In this document: positions 35,714-45,363 of the stretch, piece after piece | How positions within the stretch are numbered: position 1 is the stretch's first letter | How the letters are laid out: each line of letters starts with the position of its first letter | Translations under genes and position numbers: made by a program | DNA from: Chryseobacterium lactis | Lineage (GTDB): Bacteria > Bacteroidota > Bacteroidia > Flavobacteriales > Weeksellaceae | Length of the DNA stretch: 64,000 nt | Direction: 5' to 3' | Assembly (NCBI RefSeq): GCF_003815875.1 | Contig: NZ_CP033924.1 | Coordinates: 1,550,001 to 1,614,000, forward strand | The notes under the pieces: generated by a model | The model's database searches: none | Told to the model about the DNA's origin: nothing | What the model saw: only the letters and a program-made list of their open reading frames with translations

Positions 35714-36133
35714 TTATCTCACCGCATCACTGCCCGTTAATCCATACATTTTTAATCCGTATTTCCATTTTACATAGGCAAAAACCTGATACAGCTTGTA
35801 CTCAAATTTTATCCCGTAATTTTCCCGGGGATCATAATCAATTCCTGATTCGATAATGTTTCTATATTTTCCTGAGTTGTAATATCCGTTCCATTCGTTG
35901 ACCAGGAACGTGTTCTTTGTTTTCAGATAAGATTCTGAATACTGACTGATCGGTCTGGCAACAGCATTTAAAAAATAATCAAATTGTGTATCAATTACCG
36001 TGAGATCCCATTCTCCATCCTCATTTTTTGAGGGCTTCATTTCTGACTGTTCTTTATCATTTTTAGTCTTATCCTGAGAATAACAGCTATAAGGAATAAA
36101 GAATATAAAAAGGAGTACTATAAAATTTTTCAT
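35714..36133 (-). CDS. DUF6146-like secreted protein
   Basis: The 139-residue protein has a signal sequence (MKNFIVLLFIFFIPYSC, possibly a lipobox at YSC). The mature part contains DGEWDLTVIDTQFDYFLNAV, SYLKTKNTFLVNEWNGYY and YGIKFEYKLYQVFAYVKWKY, which I recall as DUF6146, a flavobacterial family of unknown function. It follows the nuclease gene, but a terminator separates them. Confidence 0.72.
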   Translation of the reverse strand: MKNFIVLLFIFFIPYSCYSQDKTKNDKEQSEMKPSKNEDGEWDLTVIDTQFDYFLNAVARPISQYSESYLKTKNTFLVNEWNGYYNSGKYRNIIESGIDYDPRENYGIKFEYKLYQVFAYVKWKYGLKMYGLTGSDAVR

Positions 36134-36157
36134 GATTCAATACTTTATAATAAAAAA

Positions 36158-36175
36158 GCACTCCAATAAGAGTGC
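36158..36175 (-). terminator. terminator of the nuclease gene
   Basis: On the minus strand GCACTC/GAGTGC pair around a short loop, followed by six T residues. Confidence 0.78.
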
Positions 36176-36183
36176 CTATCTAT

Positions 36184-37383
36184 TTATTTTTTTACATATT
36201 CTTTCTGAATTACAGAAACCGCTGGGAAGTGGTCACTGTATCCGCCTGTGAATCGGTCTCCATCCCATGAACGTAATGGGTATCCTTTCCATTGTCCTTC
36301 TTTATTGACAAGGTAAGGTGGAGCATAAATTTCTGCCTTATATATAGTATAGGTTGGCGTAAGTTTCTCCGGAGAATAAAGATTTTTAGAAACAATAATC
36401 TGGTCAAACAAGTTCGGAGCGTCTCTGTAAGCCAAAGAAGCTACCCCTGCCTTATATAATTTATACATCAGGTTATAATAAGGAGTCTTGTCTGATAATT
36501 CGCTTGGATCACCCACTGCTGCAAGGTGCTTTTTCAAACTTGGGCTTACCGGATCATCATTATAATCACCCATGGAGAATAATTTGATTCCAGGGTTTTC
36601 TGCGCTTATTTTATCCATTTCGCCTTTCAGTACAGTAGCGGCAGTATTTCTTTTTGCTAAAGAAATAGCTTCTCCACCTCTTCTGGAAGGCCAGTGGTTC
36701 ATAAAGATAGCCACTTTCTCTCCATCCAGTAATCCGATAGCAATAACGATATCTCTGGTATATTCTCTTTTTCCGTTTTCATCATAGATTTTGATTTCTT
36801 TTTTATATGAATCTAAAACAGAAAATCTTGCTTTTTGATAAATAATGGCTACATCAATCCCTCTTGAATCATAAGAATTGAAATGTACAATGCCATAGTT
36901 GCTCTTTGCTAAAGCCGGCTGCTTGATAAGATCTTCAATCACCTGTCTGTTCTCAACCTCGATTAATCCACAAATAACAGGGTTGTCATTGGTATATTGT
37001 CTTCCCAGTTCTGAAATAACCTTAGCTTCGTTTGCTAATTTTTGGTTATAATATTTGCTTCCCCATCTTTTTGGGCTGTTAGCCGTGAAGTCATCAGATA
37101 AAAACTGTTTTCTGATCACCTTTTTCCCAATCAAAAGATCGTCACTCCATTCTCCTTTATAATCTTCAGTTGTTTCAAGATACTTTAAAGAGTCCAATGG
37201 TACACTTCTGTGGAATTTAGGATTAGAACGGGGTAATGTTCCGTCAATATAATCTGCAGAGGGAATGGTATCCCAAAGGTTTTCTACATTGAGAAATGCG
37301 ACAGCTGCTCTTCTTACCTGTTTCTGTTGTGAAAAGGCAGTTCCAAAGCAAAATAGAGCGGCAATGATTAAATATTTTTTCAT
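36184..37383 (-). CDS. secreted endonuclease/exonuclease/phosphatase family protein
   Basis: The signal peptide is MKKYLIIAALFCFGTAFSQ. The EEP fold is marked by AFLNVENLWDT, GLIEVEN (metal Glu), MNHWPSRRGG, MGDYNDDP (catalytic Asp/Asn) and a final YSDHFPAV (catalytic His). The 399-residue length fits secreted DNase-I-like nucleases or phosphatases of Bacteroidota. It is divergent from a TonB receptor and DUF5689 lipoprotein, which suggests nucleic acid or phosphate scavenging; the substrate is inferred. Confidence 0.9.
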   Translation of the reverse strand: MKKYLIIAALFCFGTAFSQQKQVRRAAVAFLNVENLWDTIPSADYIDGTLPRSNPKFHRSVPLDSLKYLETTEDYKGEWSDDLLIGKKVIRKQFLSDDFTANSPKRWGSKYYNQKLANEAKVISELGRQYTNDNPVICGLIEVENRQVIEDLIKQPALAKSNYGIVHFNSYDSRGIDVAIIYQKARFSVLDSYKKEIKIYDENGKREYTRDIVIAIGLLDGEKVAIFMNHWPSRRGGEAISLAKRNTAATVLKGEMDKISAENPGIKLFSMGDYNDDPVSPSLKKHLAAVGDPSELSDKTPYYNLMYKLYKAGVASLAYRDAPNLFDQIIVSKNLYSPEKLTPTYTIYKAEIYAPPYLVNKEGQWKGYPLRSWDGDRFTGGYSDHFPAVSVIQKEYVKK

Positions 37384-37714
37384 ATTCTTAGTATATTCAA
37401 AAAATTGAGGGGGTAAAATTACTAATTTTATATAAGAATAAAGAGTAAATAATCCGAGTTTGGTTTAAGAAAAGGTTAAGAATTAGCCTTTACATTGAAT
37501 TGATCCTGAAAGAAAGCCGCTGAAAACCATTGTCCGCTTATCAATCCACCCTTTTGTTCATGTTATTTTTCCAGAATAATAACCTTCTTTTCCTGTTTCC
37601 GTTTTTTCATGAATTTTGTTATTTTCATTTTTTACAATTAATGAAAATTAATATATATTATTATGATAAGTGTTGAAGGTTAAGAAAAATTAATAGAATA
37701 AATAACTAAAAATG

Positions 37715-37744
37715 TTTGAGTTAATGAAAATAGTTCTAAATTTG
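37715..37744 (+). promoter_or_regulatory. promoter of the TonB receptor / DUF5689 pair
   Basis: TTTG (37715-37718), 18 bases, then TAAATTTG (37737-37744), 40 bases before the ATG. The rest of the 401-base gap from 37384 is AT-rich, and I see no other structure in it. Confidence 0.75.
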
Positions 37745-37784
37745 TTGCCCCTTAAATAAAGAAGGAGTTAAAAATAAGTTTATT

Positions 37785-40529
37785 ATGATTAAAAAACTAT
37801 CCCTAATCTCTTTGTTTACATTAATGCCTGCCTCTTTTTACTTTGCGCAAACTACTGTGTATGCGTATGTTAAAGATCAGGATGGTAAGCCTTTAGAGAA
37901 AGCAGAAGTAGATCTAGCACAATCCACCGGTGACACAACCGTGGATAAAATTGGGTACTTCCAGTTTGTGGATTTAAAACCTGGACACTATCTTATTACC
38001 GTGACAAAACCGAACTTTGAGTCTAAAATCTTAGAGTTTGATGTGACAGCAGATGAGAAGAGAAAAGATTTAGGTGTCATTACACTTAATTACACTTTAG
38101 GATCAGACGCAGGAGTTATCGTTATTGACGACGCCGCGAGTGATTCTGAGGATGGTGGCTCATCTATGCAGCCTACTGTAGGACTTTTAAGCTCAGGAAG
38201 AGATGCTTTTCAGAATGTTTCTGCTTTTGAACTAGGTGCTTACTGGTTCAGACCTAGAGGAGTAGACAACAGATTTGAGGATGTGCTTTTTAATGGGGTA
38301 TCAATGTCTAAAAATGATGATGGAAGGATAGACTTCAACAACTGGGGTGGTTTGAATGACGTGACAAGATATCCTTATGAGAATGTAGACAATATTACGC
38401 CTTCAGAATATACTTTTGGTAACTTAGGGGGAGTTGTATATTATAATACAAGAGCTTCCAGCTATAGAAAACAAACTTCATTAGCCTATTCATTTACGAA
38501 CAGAAGTTATTTGCACAGAGCAATGGCTACTTATTCGTCTGGTCTTACCAAAAATGGCTGGGCATTTACTTTCTCAGGAAGCAGAAGATGGGGAGACAGA
38601 GCAATCATTGATGGAGTTTATCAGGACGCTTATGCTTACTTTGCTTCAATTGAGAAGAAATTCAGTGATAAACACTCCATCAACTTAACGGCTTTCGGAT
38701 CTCCAACATACAGAGCTTCCAATGCGCCGAATACTCAGGAGGTTTATGATATCATGGGTAAAAACTACAACTCCTACTGGGGTTGGCAGGATGGAGAGAA
38801 AAGAAACTCCAGAATCAGAAACGTTTTTGAACCGATGTTTATCTTAACCGATTATCTGAAAATCGGTAAAAACTCAAACTGGACGAATACCGTTTCTTAC
38901 CAGTTTGGTAGCGATGCAAGAAGCAGATTAGACTGGTTCCACGCCTCAGACCCGAACCCTACTTACTATAGAAAATTACCAAGCTTCGGTCTTCTTAATG
39001 AAGATGAATTCAGACAACAGTCACAAATCGACTGGAATTATCTGTATAATGCGAACCGTCTTAACCTTACCAATGGAAATGGTGATATGAGAGGTGCTGT
39101 TTATACAGTTGTAGAAGATGTAAATAAAGATAAAACATTAAACGTTTCCTCTCACTTTGATACCAGATTGAAGGACAACTGGAAGTTAAACATCAACTTC
39201 AATTATCAGAATTTAAAATCTGATAACTTCAGAAGAGTTAAAGATTTATTAGGAGCTAACTTCGCTTATAACCTTAATGCATTTAATGGAGATGCGAAAT
39301 ATGACGCTGATAATAGTGATGCAAGAGTAAGAGAAGGAGACAGAACTCAGTATTCTTACGAATTGACAAGAAACCACTATGCGTTGAACATTTCATCTGA
39401 GATAGATTTCAATAAATGGAATGTTGTAGCTTCCATCTTCTCTTCTTATTCAGAAGCTTACAGAGAAGGGAATTTCAGAAGTGGTCTTGCCAGATTCAGA
39501 GATAATTCAAAAGGAAAAAGTGCAGTATACGATGCGTTAGATGCAGGGATCAAAGGTAAAATTACCTATAAAATCAATGGTAAAAACTTCATTGTGTACA
39601 ACGGAGCATTCTTTAGCTTAGCACCTACGTTGAATGAGATTTATATCAACCCAAGAATGGTTGACTATTTAACACCTGGAGTTACGAATCAGATGATCAA
39701 CTCTAATGATTTAAGTTATATCTTAAGAGGACAGATTTTAAAACTAAGATTATCTGCTTATTATACGACGATTCAAAATGCTACTGAAATTTCAAGATAT
39801 TATGCTGACGTAAATGATGGTACTTTAGGTAACTCATTCAGTACACTTGTTAATGAAGCAATGAGCGGCGTTAACAAGAGATATATGGGTCTTGAATTAG
39901 GTTTTGATGTTAAAGTTACACCTACTTTAAGTGCTGTAGGGGTAGCAAGTGTAGGTGAATACAAGTACACAAATAATCCTGAAGTTTCTACGTTTGATGA
40001 CCTTAACGGATTCAGAGGAACTGATGTTTGGGGTAAAGCAAATGTTAAAGATTATAAAGTAGCCGGAACTCCACAAAAAGCATTCTCTTTCGGATTGAAA
40101 TATAACTCTCCAAAATACTGGTGGGTAGGAGCATCCGCTAACTACTTAATGGATCAGTATCTTGACTTCTCCGCGTTGAACAAGACGCCTTACATGTACA
40201 CGGATCCACAGACTAACGATCCTTTCCCTGGAGCAACTCCTGAATTGATAGAGCTTATTACTAAACAAAAGAAATTTGACAATCAATTTATGTTAAATGC
40301 TAACGCAGGTAAATCTTTCCAATTCGGAAAATACAGAATGGGTGTAAGTGTGTCCGTAAATAATATTCTGAACAACAGAAATTATGTAACCGGAGGATTT
40401 GAACAAGGACGAAATGTAAACTTTAGTGATGCTCTTGCTGATGCTCAGAGAGCAACTCCTTATTTCGGACCAAAACTTTGGTATGACAGAGGAATCACTT
40501 TCTTCACTAATGTTTATTTAAGATTCTAA
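37785..40529 (+). CDS. TonB-dependent receptor with carboxypeptidase-regulatory-like domain
   Basis: The 914-residue outer-membrane protein has a signal peptide (SLISLFTLMPASFYFAQ), an N-terminal CarboxypepD_reg-like beta domain (about 23-105, KDQDGKPLEKAEVDLAQ), a plug with FRPRGVDNRFEDVLFNG, and a long barrel ending in NVYLRF with the terminal Phe typical of Bam substrates. It is followed 10 bases later by a DUF5689 lipoprotein, a SusC/SusD-like pairing in layout though not in family. Confidence 0.93.
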   Translation: MIKKLSLISLFTLMPASFYFAQTTVYAYVKDQDGKPLEKAEVDLAQSTGDTTVDKIGYFQFVDLKPGHYLITVTKPNFESKILEFDVTADEKRKDLGVITLNYTLGSDAGVIVIDDAASDSEDGGSSMQPTVGLLSSGRDAFQNVSAFELGAYWFRPRGVDNRFEDVLFNGVSMSKNDDGRIDFNNWGGLNDVTRYPYENVDNITPSEYTFGNLGGVVYYNTRASSYRKQTSLAYSFTNRSYLHRAMATYSSGLTKNGWAFTFSGSRRWGDRAIIDGVYQDAYAYFASIEKKFSDKHSINLTAFGSPTYRASNAPNTQEVYDIMGKNYNSYWGWQDGEKRNSRIRNVFEPMFILTDYLKIGKNSNWTNTVSYQFGSDARSRLDWFHASDPNPTYYRKLPSFGLLNEDEFRQQSQIDWNYLYNANRLNLTNGNGDMRGAVYTVVEDVNKDKTLNVSSHFDTRLKDNWKLNINFNYQNLKSDNFRRVKDLLGANFAYNLNAFNGDAKYDADNSDARVREGDRTQYSYELTRNHYALNISSEIDFNKWNVVASIFSSYSEAYREGNFRSGLARFRDNSKGKSAVYDALDAGIKGKITYKINGKNFIVYNGAFFSLAPTLNEIYINPRMVDYLTPGVTNQMINSNDLSYILRGQILKLRLSAYYTTIQNATEISRYYADVNDGTLGNSFSTLVNEAMSGVNKRYMGLELGFDVKVTPTLSAVGVASVGEYKYTNNPEVSTFDDLNGFRGTDVWGKANVKDYKVAGTPQKAFSFGLKYNSPKYWWVGASANYLMDQYLDFSALNKTPYMYTDPQTNDPFPGATPELIELITKQKKFDNQFMLNANAGKSFQFGKYRMGVSVSVNNILNNRNYVTGGFEQGRNVNFSDALADAQRATPYFGPKLWYDRGITFFTNVYLRF

Positions 40530-40539
40530 AACGATAACA

Positions 40540-42693
40540 ATGAAAAAATATAATTCAATTTTAAAATATATTTTTGTCATGGCATCTTCTCTGTTCGTAG
40601 TAACAGGATGTGTACATGATGACAAGTACGACCAGCCTAATCTTGACGGGTATGATTGTGCTGATAAAAAAGGAATAGTAGTACCATTTGCAGACGTAAA
40701 AGCAAAGTATCAGAATGCAAGATATGTATTCCCTAAAGATACAACGCCGGACAACGAAGCTGACGATTTATATATGGTAGGATATGTTTCTTCTACGGAC
40801 GAAACAGGAAATATTTATAAAACGATCTATGTTCAGGATGCATTGGAAAATCCTACACAAGGATTTACAGTGAGTGTAGATGCAGTAAGTACTTATACAA
40901 AATATCCTCAGGGATCAAAAGTATATATTAAACTGAACGGTCTTGCTATCGGAACGTACGGTGGATTGGTACAACTTGGTGTAGAAACAGGAGCTGAAAC
41001 TTCAGCAACTTCTGTATCAAGAATTCCTGAAAAGCTTGTTGCAAAACAAATCTTCAGATCATGTGCTCCAAAAGGAAAAATTGTTCCTAAGGTGATGAAA
41101 TTAGCAGATATGATTGCTGCCAATGATCAGTATTTCGGATGTCTTATTCAGGTAAATGATGTAGAATTCGACTCAAGAGCGTTATGTACGACTTATGCTC
41201 CAAGTGGAGTAACAGTGGATAAAACAATCGGAGAAGGATGGGTGAGCGGAAAATATGCAAAAACTGCTGTTGTAAGAAATAGTGGCTTTGCTTCTTTTGC
41301 GAGTCAGCTTCTTCCTTCCGGGAAAGGTAAATTTGTAGGAATCTACAGTAAATTTCAGTCCGGATCTACTACTACGTATCAATTGTATGTAAATAAGTCT
41401 GAAGATCTTGATATGAAGACTTTCCCTCGTTTAGATGGGCTTACAGCTGGTCCATGTGATTTCAATCCAAGTACTCTTACAGCTAAAACTGTTGCTGATG
41501 TGAAGCAATTGGCTGCGGGAACTACAAACTGGGTGCAGATTACAGGAGATAATTACCTTAAAGCTCAGGTAGTTGCTAACGACGAAACAGGAAACCTTTA
41601 TAAATATGTTTATGTAGAAGATGCTACAGGAGGGATCAGAATAAATATGAATAAAACCAATCTGTATCTTGACAGCAGATTCAGATTAGGTAAAGATGTA
41701 AACATTAAGCTTAAGAATCTTTACGTAAGAAGTGTTAACGGTGAAGTTCAGATAGGAGCTTTATTCAATAACAATACACAGTTTGGGCAGATTGAAGAAG
41801 TAGATATGTATAAATATTTCTTCGATAGCAATACTGCATCAAGAGCTGTGGTACCTACAGAAAAAACAATTTCTCAGTTGTCAATGGCTGATGTCGGAAG
41901 ATGGATCAAAATCAAAGATGTTGAGTTTGTGAAGGGAGATTTAGGAAGAACATTAACTGACGGTAATAATGTTACCAGCAGAACCCTTGAAGATTGCTCT
42001 GGAAATACGGTTGTTCTAAGAACCAGCGGACAGGCAAGTTTCGGAACTACTAAGCCGGGATCTTATGAAGTAAAAGGTGGAAAGGGTGATGTATATGCTA
42101 TTTTAAGTGTATTTAATGGAACTTATCAACTATGGATTACTAAATTAGCTAATATCGACTTTGATGCACCGAGATGTGACGGAAGTGTGTATACTCCAAT
42201 TCCTGTTGTGTATAGCGATGACTTCGCGGCAGGCGGATTCAGTGCAGACTGGACTACTGTAAACAAAGTAGGACCCAACCAATTCTGGCAGACATCCAAC
42301 CAAGGAAACGGAACTAATTATTATGCAATGATGAATGGGAATGCAAGTGGTAGTAATTTTGCTAATGAAGATTGGTTGATCTCTAAAGCCGTTAACTTAG
42401 CAGGTAAAACCAAAGCAGCAGTAAGCTTTACAACAGATGTAAGATATTCTGGAAACGCATTACAAGTGTATGCTACAGATAATTATACAGGAGATGTTAC
42501 AACCACCAACTGGACTCTGCTTCCAGCAACTCTGGATACTAATGCCAATGCATTTGGAGACTGGGTTGGTTCCGGAAATATAGACTTAGGTGCTTTCTTA
42601 GGTAAAAACGTAAGAATTGCATTTAAATATACTTCTACAACCTCTGGAGCAGCAACATGGGAAGTAGATGACTTCAAAATTAAAGCACAATAA
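40540..42693 (+). CDS. surface lipoprotein with two DUF5689 domains and a C-terminal choice-of-anchor J-like domain
   Basis: The lipoprotein signal ends at VVTGC (Cys about 24). Two DUF5689 domains are marked by repeats of ADDLYMVGYVSSTDETGNIY / VVANDETGNLYKYVYVEDAT with GxKVYIKLNGL / GKDVNIKLKNL. The last about 170 residues (DDFAAGGFSADWTTVNK ... ATWEVDDFKIKAQ) resemble a choice-of-anchor J jelly roll. It probably acts as the surface partner of the receptor. It ends at a strong terminator. Confidence 0.88.
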   Translation: MKKYNSILKYIFVMASSLFVVTGCVHDDKYDQPNLDGYDCADKKGIVVPFADVKAKYQNARYVFPKDTTPDNEADDLYMVGYVSSTDETGNIYKTIYVQDALENPTQGFTVSVDAVSTYTKYPQGSKVYIKLNGLAIGTYGGLVQLGVETGAETSATSVSRIPEKLVAKQIFRSCAPKGKIVPKVMKLADMIAANDQYFGCLIQVNDVEFDSRALCTTYAPSGVTVDKTIGEGWVSGKYAKTAVVRNSGFASFASQLLPSGKGKFVGIYSKFQSGSTTTYQLYVNKSEDLDMKTFPRLDGLTAGPCDFNPSTLTAKTVADVKQLAAGTTNWVQITGDNYLKAQVVANDETGNLYKYVYVEDATGGIRINMNKTNLYLDSRFRLGKDVNIKLKNLYVRSVNGEVQIGALFNNNTQFGQIEEVDMYKYFFDSNTASRAVVPTEKTISQLSMADVGRWIKIKDVEFVKGDLGRTLTDGNNVTSRTLEDCSGNTVVLRTSGQASFGTTKPGSYEVKGGKGDVYAILSVFNGTYQLWITKLANIDFDAPRCDGSVYTPIPVVYSDDFAAGGFSADWTTVNKVGPNQFWQTSNQGNGTNYYAMMNGNASGSNFANEDWLISKAVNLAGKTKAAVSFTTDVRYSGNALQVYATDNYTGDVTTTNWTLLPATLDTNANAFGDWVGSGNIDLGAFLGKNVRIAFKYTSTTSGAATWEVDDFKIKAQ

Positions 42694-42711
42694 TAATTGC
42701 TTATTATAGAC

Positions 42712-42738
42712 AAAGCCGGCTCGAAAGAGCCGGCTTTT
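42712..42738 (+). terminator. terminator of the TonB receptor / DUF5689 transcript
   Basis: AAAGCCGGCTC-gaaa-GAGCCGGCTTT is a perfect 11-bp stem with a GNRA loop and a T run. Confidence 0.93.
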
Positions 42739-42753
42739 TTATTTCGTTTGTCC

Positions 42754-42787
42754 CGTCCTAAAATAAGGGTCAACTTATTTTAGGACG
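42754..42787. repeat. perfect 14-bp inverted repeat
   Basis: CGTCCTAAAATAAG (42754-42767) and CTTATTTTAGGACG (42774-42787) are exact reverse complements with a 6-base centre (ggtcaa). It has no T tail and follows an already complete terminator, so it is not needed for termination. It could be a mobile-element end remnant. The rest of the gap up to the promoter at 43042 is AT-rich with no gene that I can support. Confidence 0.6.
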
Positions 42788-43041
42788 ACTCAGTTTTTCT
42801 TACTTCAATTTTTTTAGTAAATAAATATCCTTGCGTGGAAATTTTTTTAAGAAAATACAAAAAATGAAATCTTGATAATGAATTCAGGTGTAATTGTCTC
42901 ATTTTTACGCTTGTTTTGTGTTTTTTGCCTTTAAAATTATTTTGATTTTCATTCTTTTTTTAGTAAAATAAATTCTTTTCATATCCAATTTTATAAATCT
43001 GTAAGGCAAAAGGAAATTAAAACTTGAAATGTGCTTTTTAA

Positions 43042-43072
43042 TTTGGCTGGATAAAGGAATATTTTATATTTG
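43042..43072 (+). promoter_or_regulatory. promoter of the HTTM/small-peptide locus
   Basis: TTTG (43042-43045), 19 bases, then TATATTTG (43065-43072), an exact consensus match. A start site near 43078 allows any of the in-frame starts at 43100, 43118 or 43136. Confidence 0.82.
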
Positions 43073-43135
43073 ACTACATAGTATTTATATCATTTTATTG
43101 TGAAATCCTTAAGGTATATGTGTCATAAGTGTAAT

Positions 43136-44596
43136 ATGTTAAAAGTAAAAGCCGCTTTTTTTACTTTTATCCTTTTTTGTGTCTTTTCATGTACAAAAAA
43201 AGACAATGAAATAGCCTATGATATTGTATCAGATAAAGGGGAGCTCAATTATCAAAATGCATTTAAGTTTCTAAAAAAAAATGCAATCCTGAACTTTCAT
43301 CTTGATGGAAATGGAAATTTGATTCAGGACTCACAAGATGTAGATTCTATAAAGCTGGCCGAAAATATTATGTCAGCATATAATCACTCAAAATCATTAT
43401 TGCAGCAGAATATTATCTCTGAATATAGTTTCATTAATTATGTTTTGCCTTACAAAGTCAACTTGTCCTATGATCCGGATTGGAGAAAAGCGGCATTGAG
43501 TCATTTTAAGTGGTCTAAAACAAATATTACTGATGATAAATCAGCACTTACTGCCTGTAATATACTTAATGATACAATAAGAAAGATATTAGCCTTTTCC
43601 TTAGACAATTTAAAAGAAGATGGACTAAGCTTTGATCAGATCTTGCAAAATAAAAAAGGCTCATGTATTTCTTTTACCAATTTTGTATCATATGTCTGTA
43701 GGGCTAATGGCTTACCTGTGACAACTGATTATATTCCAGCCTGGGGTAATATTAATGGAGGGCATGCATGGAATTCACTTGTCATGAATAAAAAGAAATC
43801 TTATCCTTTTGAAGGGAGTGAGACCAACGGGAAATTTGAACCCATGTATCTGATAAAAAACAAAACTAATCCTAAATATTCTACCTATAGGACAGTTCCA
43901 AAGATTTACAGGAGAGGTTTTATTCCGGATACCTCTTCTGTTTATATAAAATATTTTAAAGAATTAGCTCCTCTTGGACTCAATTTTACTTATACCGATA
44001 CCGATGTTACGGATCTTTATACTCCAACTACAAAAGTAGATACTAAAAGCTTTTTTAAAAAAGAAACCAATCTGGTTATACTATCTGTTTTTAACACAGG
44101 TATTTGGATTCCTGTGGCAGCCATTAGTCCAAAGCATAACCAACAGGTTTTTGATAAAATAGGAGTTGGCGGATTATACCTCATTTCTTCTCTTGATAAA
44201 AATAACTCAAATAAATCTTTTTGTATTTATATAAACAAGGCCGGTCAAATTAAACAATTTAATACACAAAAAAGATCTGTTATCAAGCTTGACCGGGATA
44301 TGTCGATAGAGCAGGAGCAGTTGGTAGCTATTGCAAAATATGGTTGGAACGATTATAAAAAATTAGAGAAGGTCGCAGAATATTCAAAGTCAACCTTACT
44401 GGATAAAGTACCCTATACGCTTTACTGTTGGAACAATGGATGGAAAACCATGGAAAATGAAGTAGCCAATAACAGAACTGTTTCATTCAGAAATAAATAT
44501 GAAGATGGTATATACATGATACTTCCGGAAAAGGAAAAAATAAATGAAAAAAAAAGACCATTTATTCTGATAGAAGGAAAAGTAGTTTTTATTTAA
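43136..44596 (+). CDS. transglutaminase-like lipoprotein
   Basis: I use ATG 43136, because MLKVKAAFFTFILFCVFSC is a clean lipoprotein signal; GTG 43100 and ATG 43118 are in frame upstream. The transglutaminase-like core has the catalytic Cys in KKGSCISFTNFVSYVCRANG and His in NGGHAWNSL; the Asp is less certain (YPFEGSETNG). A C-terminal beta-rich region follows (VILSVFNTGIWIPVAAISP). It may crosslink, cleave or bind peptides in the periplasm. It is the first gene of the locus with two small secreted proteins downstream. Confidence 0.82.
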   Translation: MLKVKAAFFTFILFCVFSCTKKDNEIAYDIVSDKGELNYQNAFKFLKKNAILNFHLDGNGNLIQDSQDVDSIKLAENIMSAYNHSKSLLQQNIISEYSFINYVLPYKVNLSYDPDWRKAALSHFKWSKTNITDDKSALTACNILNDTIRKILAFSLDNLKEDGLSFDQILQNKKGSCISFTNFVSYVCRANGLPVTTDYIPAWGNINGGHAWNSLVMNKKKSYPFEGSETNGKFEPMYLIKNKTNPKYSTYRTVPKIYRRGFIPDTSSVYIKYFKELAPLGLNFTYTDTDVTDLYTPTTKVDTKSFFKKETNLVILSVFNTGIWIPVAAISPKHNQQVFDKIGVGGLYLISSLDKNNSNKSFCIYINKAGQIKQFNTQKRSVIKLDRDMSIEQEQLVAIAKYGWNDYKKLEKVAEYSKSTLLDKVPYTLYCWNNGWKTMENEVANNRTVSFRNKYEDGIYMILPEKEKINEKKRPFILIEGKVVFI

Positions 44597-44662
44597 TAAA
44601 CCATAAAGTGATCTGATTTAAACCGAAAACAAGATATTCACATTAACCTAAATTATATAATT

Positions 44663-44983
44663 ATGAAAAATTACAGAAAATTATTATTACCCGCTTTAGC
44701 AATTTTACCACTTGTATTGTATTCATTTAAAGCAAATAGTGGAAATGAGTCTACCTATCAGATCAAAACTGCAAAAGTATATGAGTCTTTAAAGACATAC
44801 GAGGCATTAGGATCTGATGTTGCACAAAGTTCAATAAGTGTAAATACAAAAAAATCAAAGTGGGATGGGCCCAATGCCAATGAAACTTTAAGTTCTTCTA
44901 GCTGGGCAGAAAGTAAGGTTGCTTTGGGTAGTATGTACGCTACGGAAATGGACATTAACCAAGTGATAGCATCATACAAATAA
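44663..44983 (+). CDS. small secreted protein A of the HTTM locus
   Basis: The 106-residue product has a signal peptide (LLLPALAILPLVLYSFKA) without a lipobox Cys and no Cys at all. The C-terminal 26 residues, from WAESKVALGS to DINQVIASYK, align without gaps to the end of the next gene's product (shared E, K, A, IN, Y). The middle is Ser/Asn-rich. No family is recognised. It is a candidate peptide precursor or secreted substrate of the membrane proteins downstream. Confidence 0.75.
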   Translation: MKNYRKLLLPALAILPLVLYSFKANSGNESTYQIKTAKVYESLKTYEALGSDVAQSSISVNTKKSKWDGPNANETLSSSSWAESKVALGSMYATEMDINQVIASYK

Positions 44984-45041
44984 TTAATCTAAATCCTGCT
45001 TATTTAACCCTATTGTTTTAAGTAAGCAGGAATTTATTGAT

Positions 45042-45362
45042 ATGAAACAAGGAAAATACATATTATCGATCCCCTTCTTTTTTTTATTATTTGTATCTGT
45101 GCTTTCATTTTCGGAAACAGGAACAGATAAGGATTTTAATACCATTCAAAAAGGGGAACAGCTTAAGAGACTATCTCAGTCTGATATTAAAGGTGATTTT
45201 ATACATAAAACAGTTATCACCTCGTACAATTTTAAACAAGAATGTACAGAGCAGGCATGCGAAAGAAGAGATGCATTGAGTGTTTTCGAAACAAAAATTG
45301 CTTTTTATGCTGGCTTGCAAGAGTCATTGAGTATAAATGAAATATTAAAAGAATATAATTAA
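45042..45362 (+). CDS. small secreted protein B of the HTTM locus
   Basis: This 106-residue paralogue of the preceding product has a signal peptide (YILSIPFFFLLFVSVLSFS), a middle with two Cys (ECTEQACERRD), and the shared C-terminal segment (VFETKIAFYAGLQ to SINEILKEYN). Equal length and equal placement of the motif argue for duplication. It lies 1 base before the small lipoprotein gene, so it is coupled with the operon that follows. Confidence 0.75.
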   Translation: MKQGKYILSIPFFFLLFVSVLSFSETGTDKDFNTIQKGEQLKRLSQSDIKGDFIHKTVITSYNFKQECTEQACERRDALSVFETKIAFYAGLQESLSINEILKEYN

Positions 45363-45363
45363 T

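Noticed and set aside
43100..43135. N-terminal extension of the transglutaminase-like protein with CHKC residues
   Set aside because: Possible from GTG 43100 or ATG 43118, but it would place charged and Cys residues before the lipoprotein signal; the start at 43136 is simpler.
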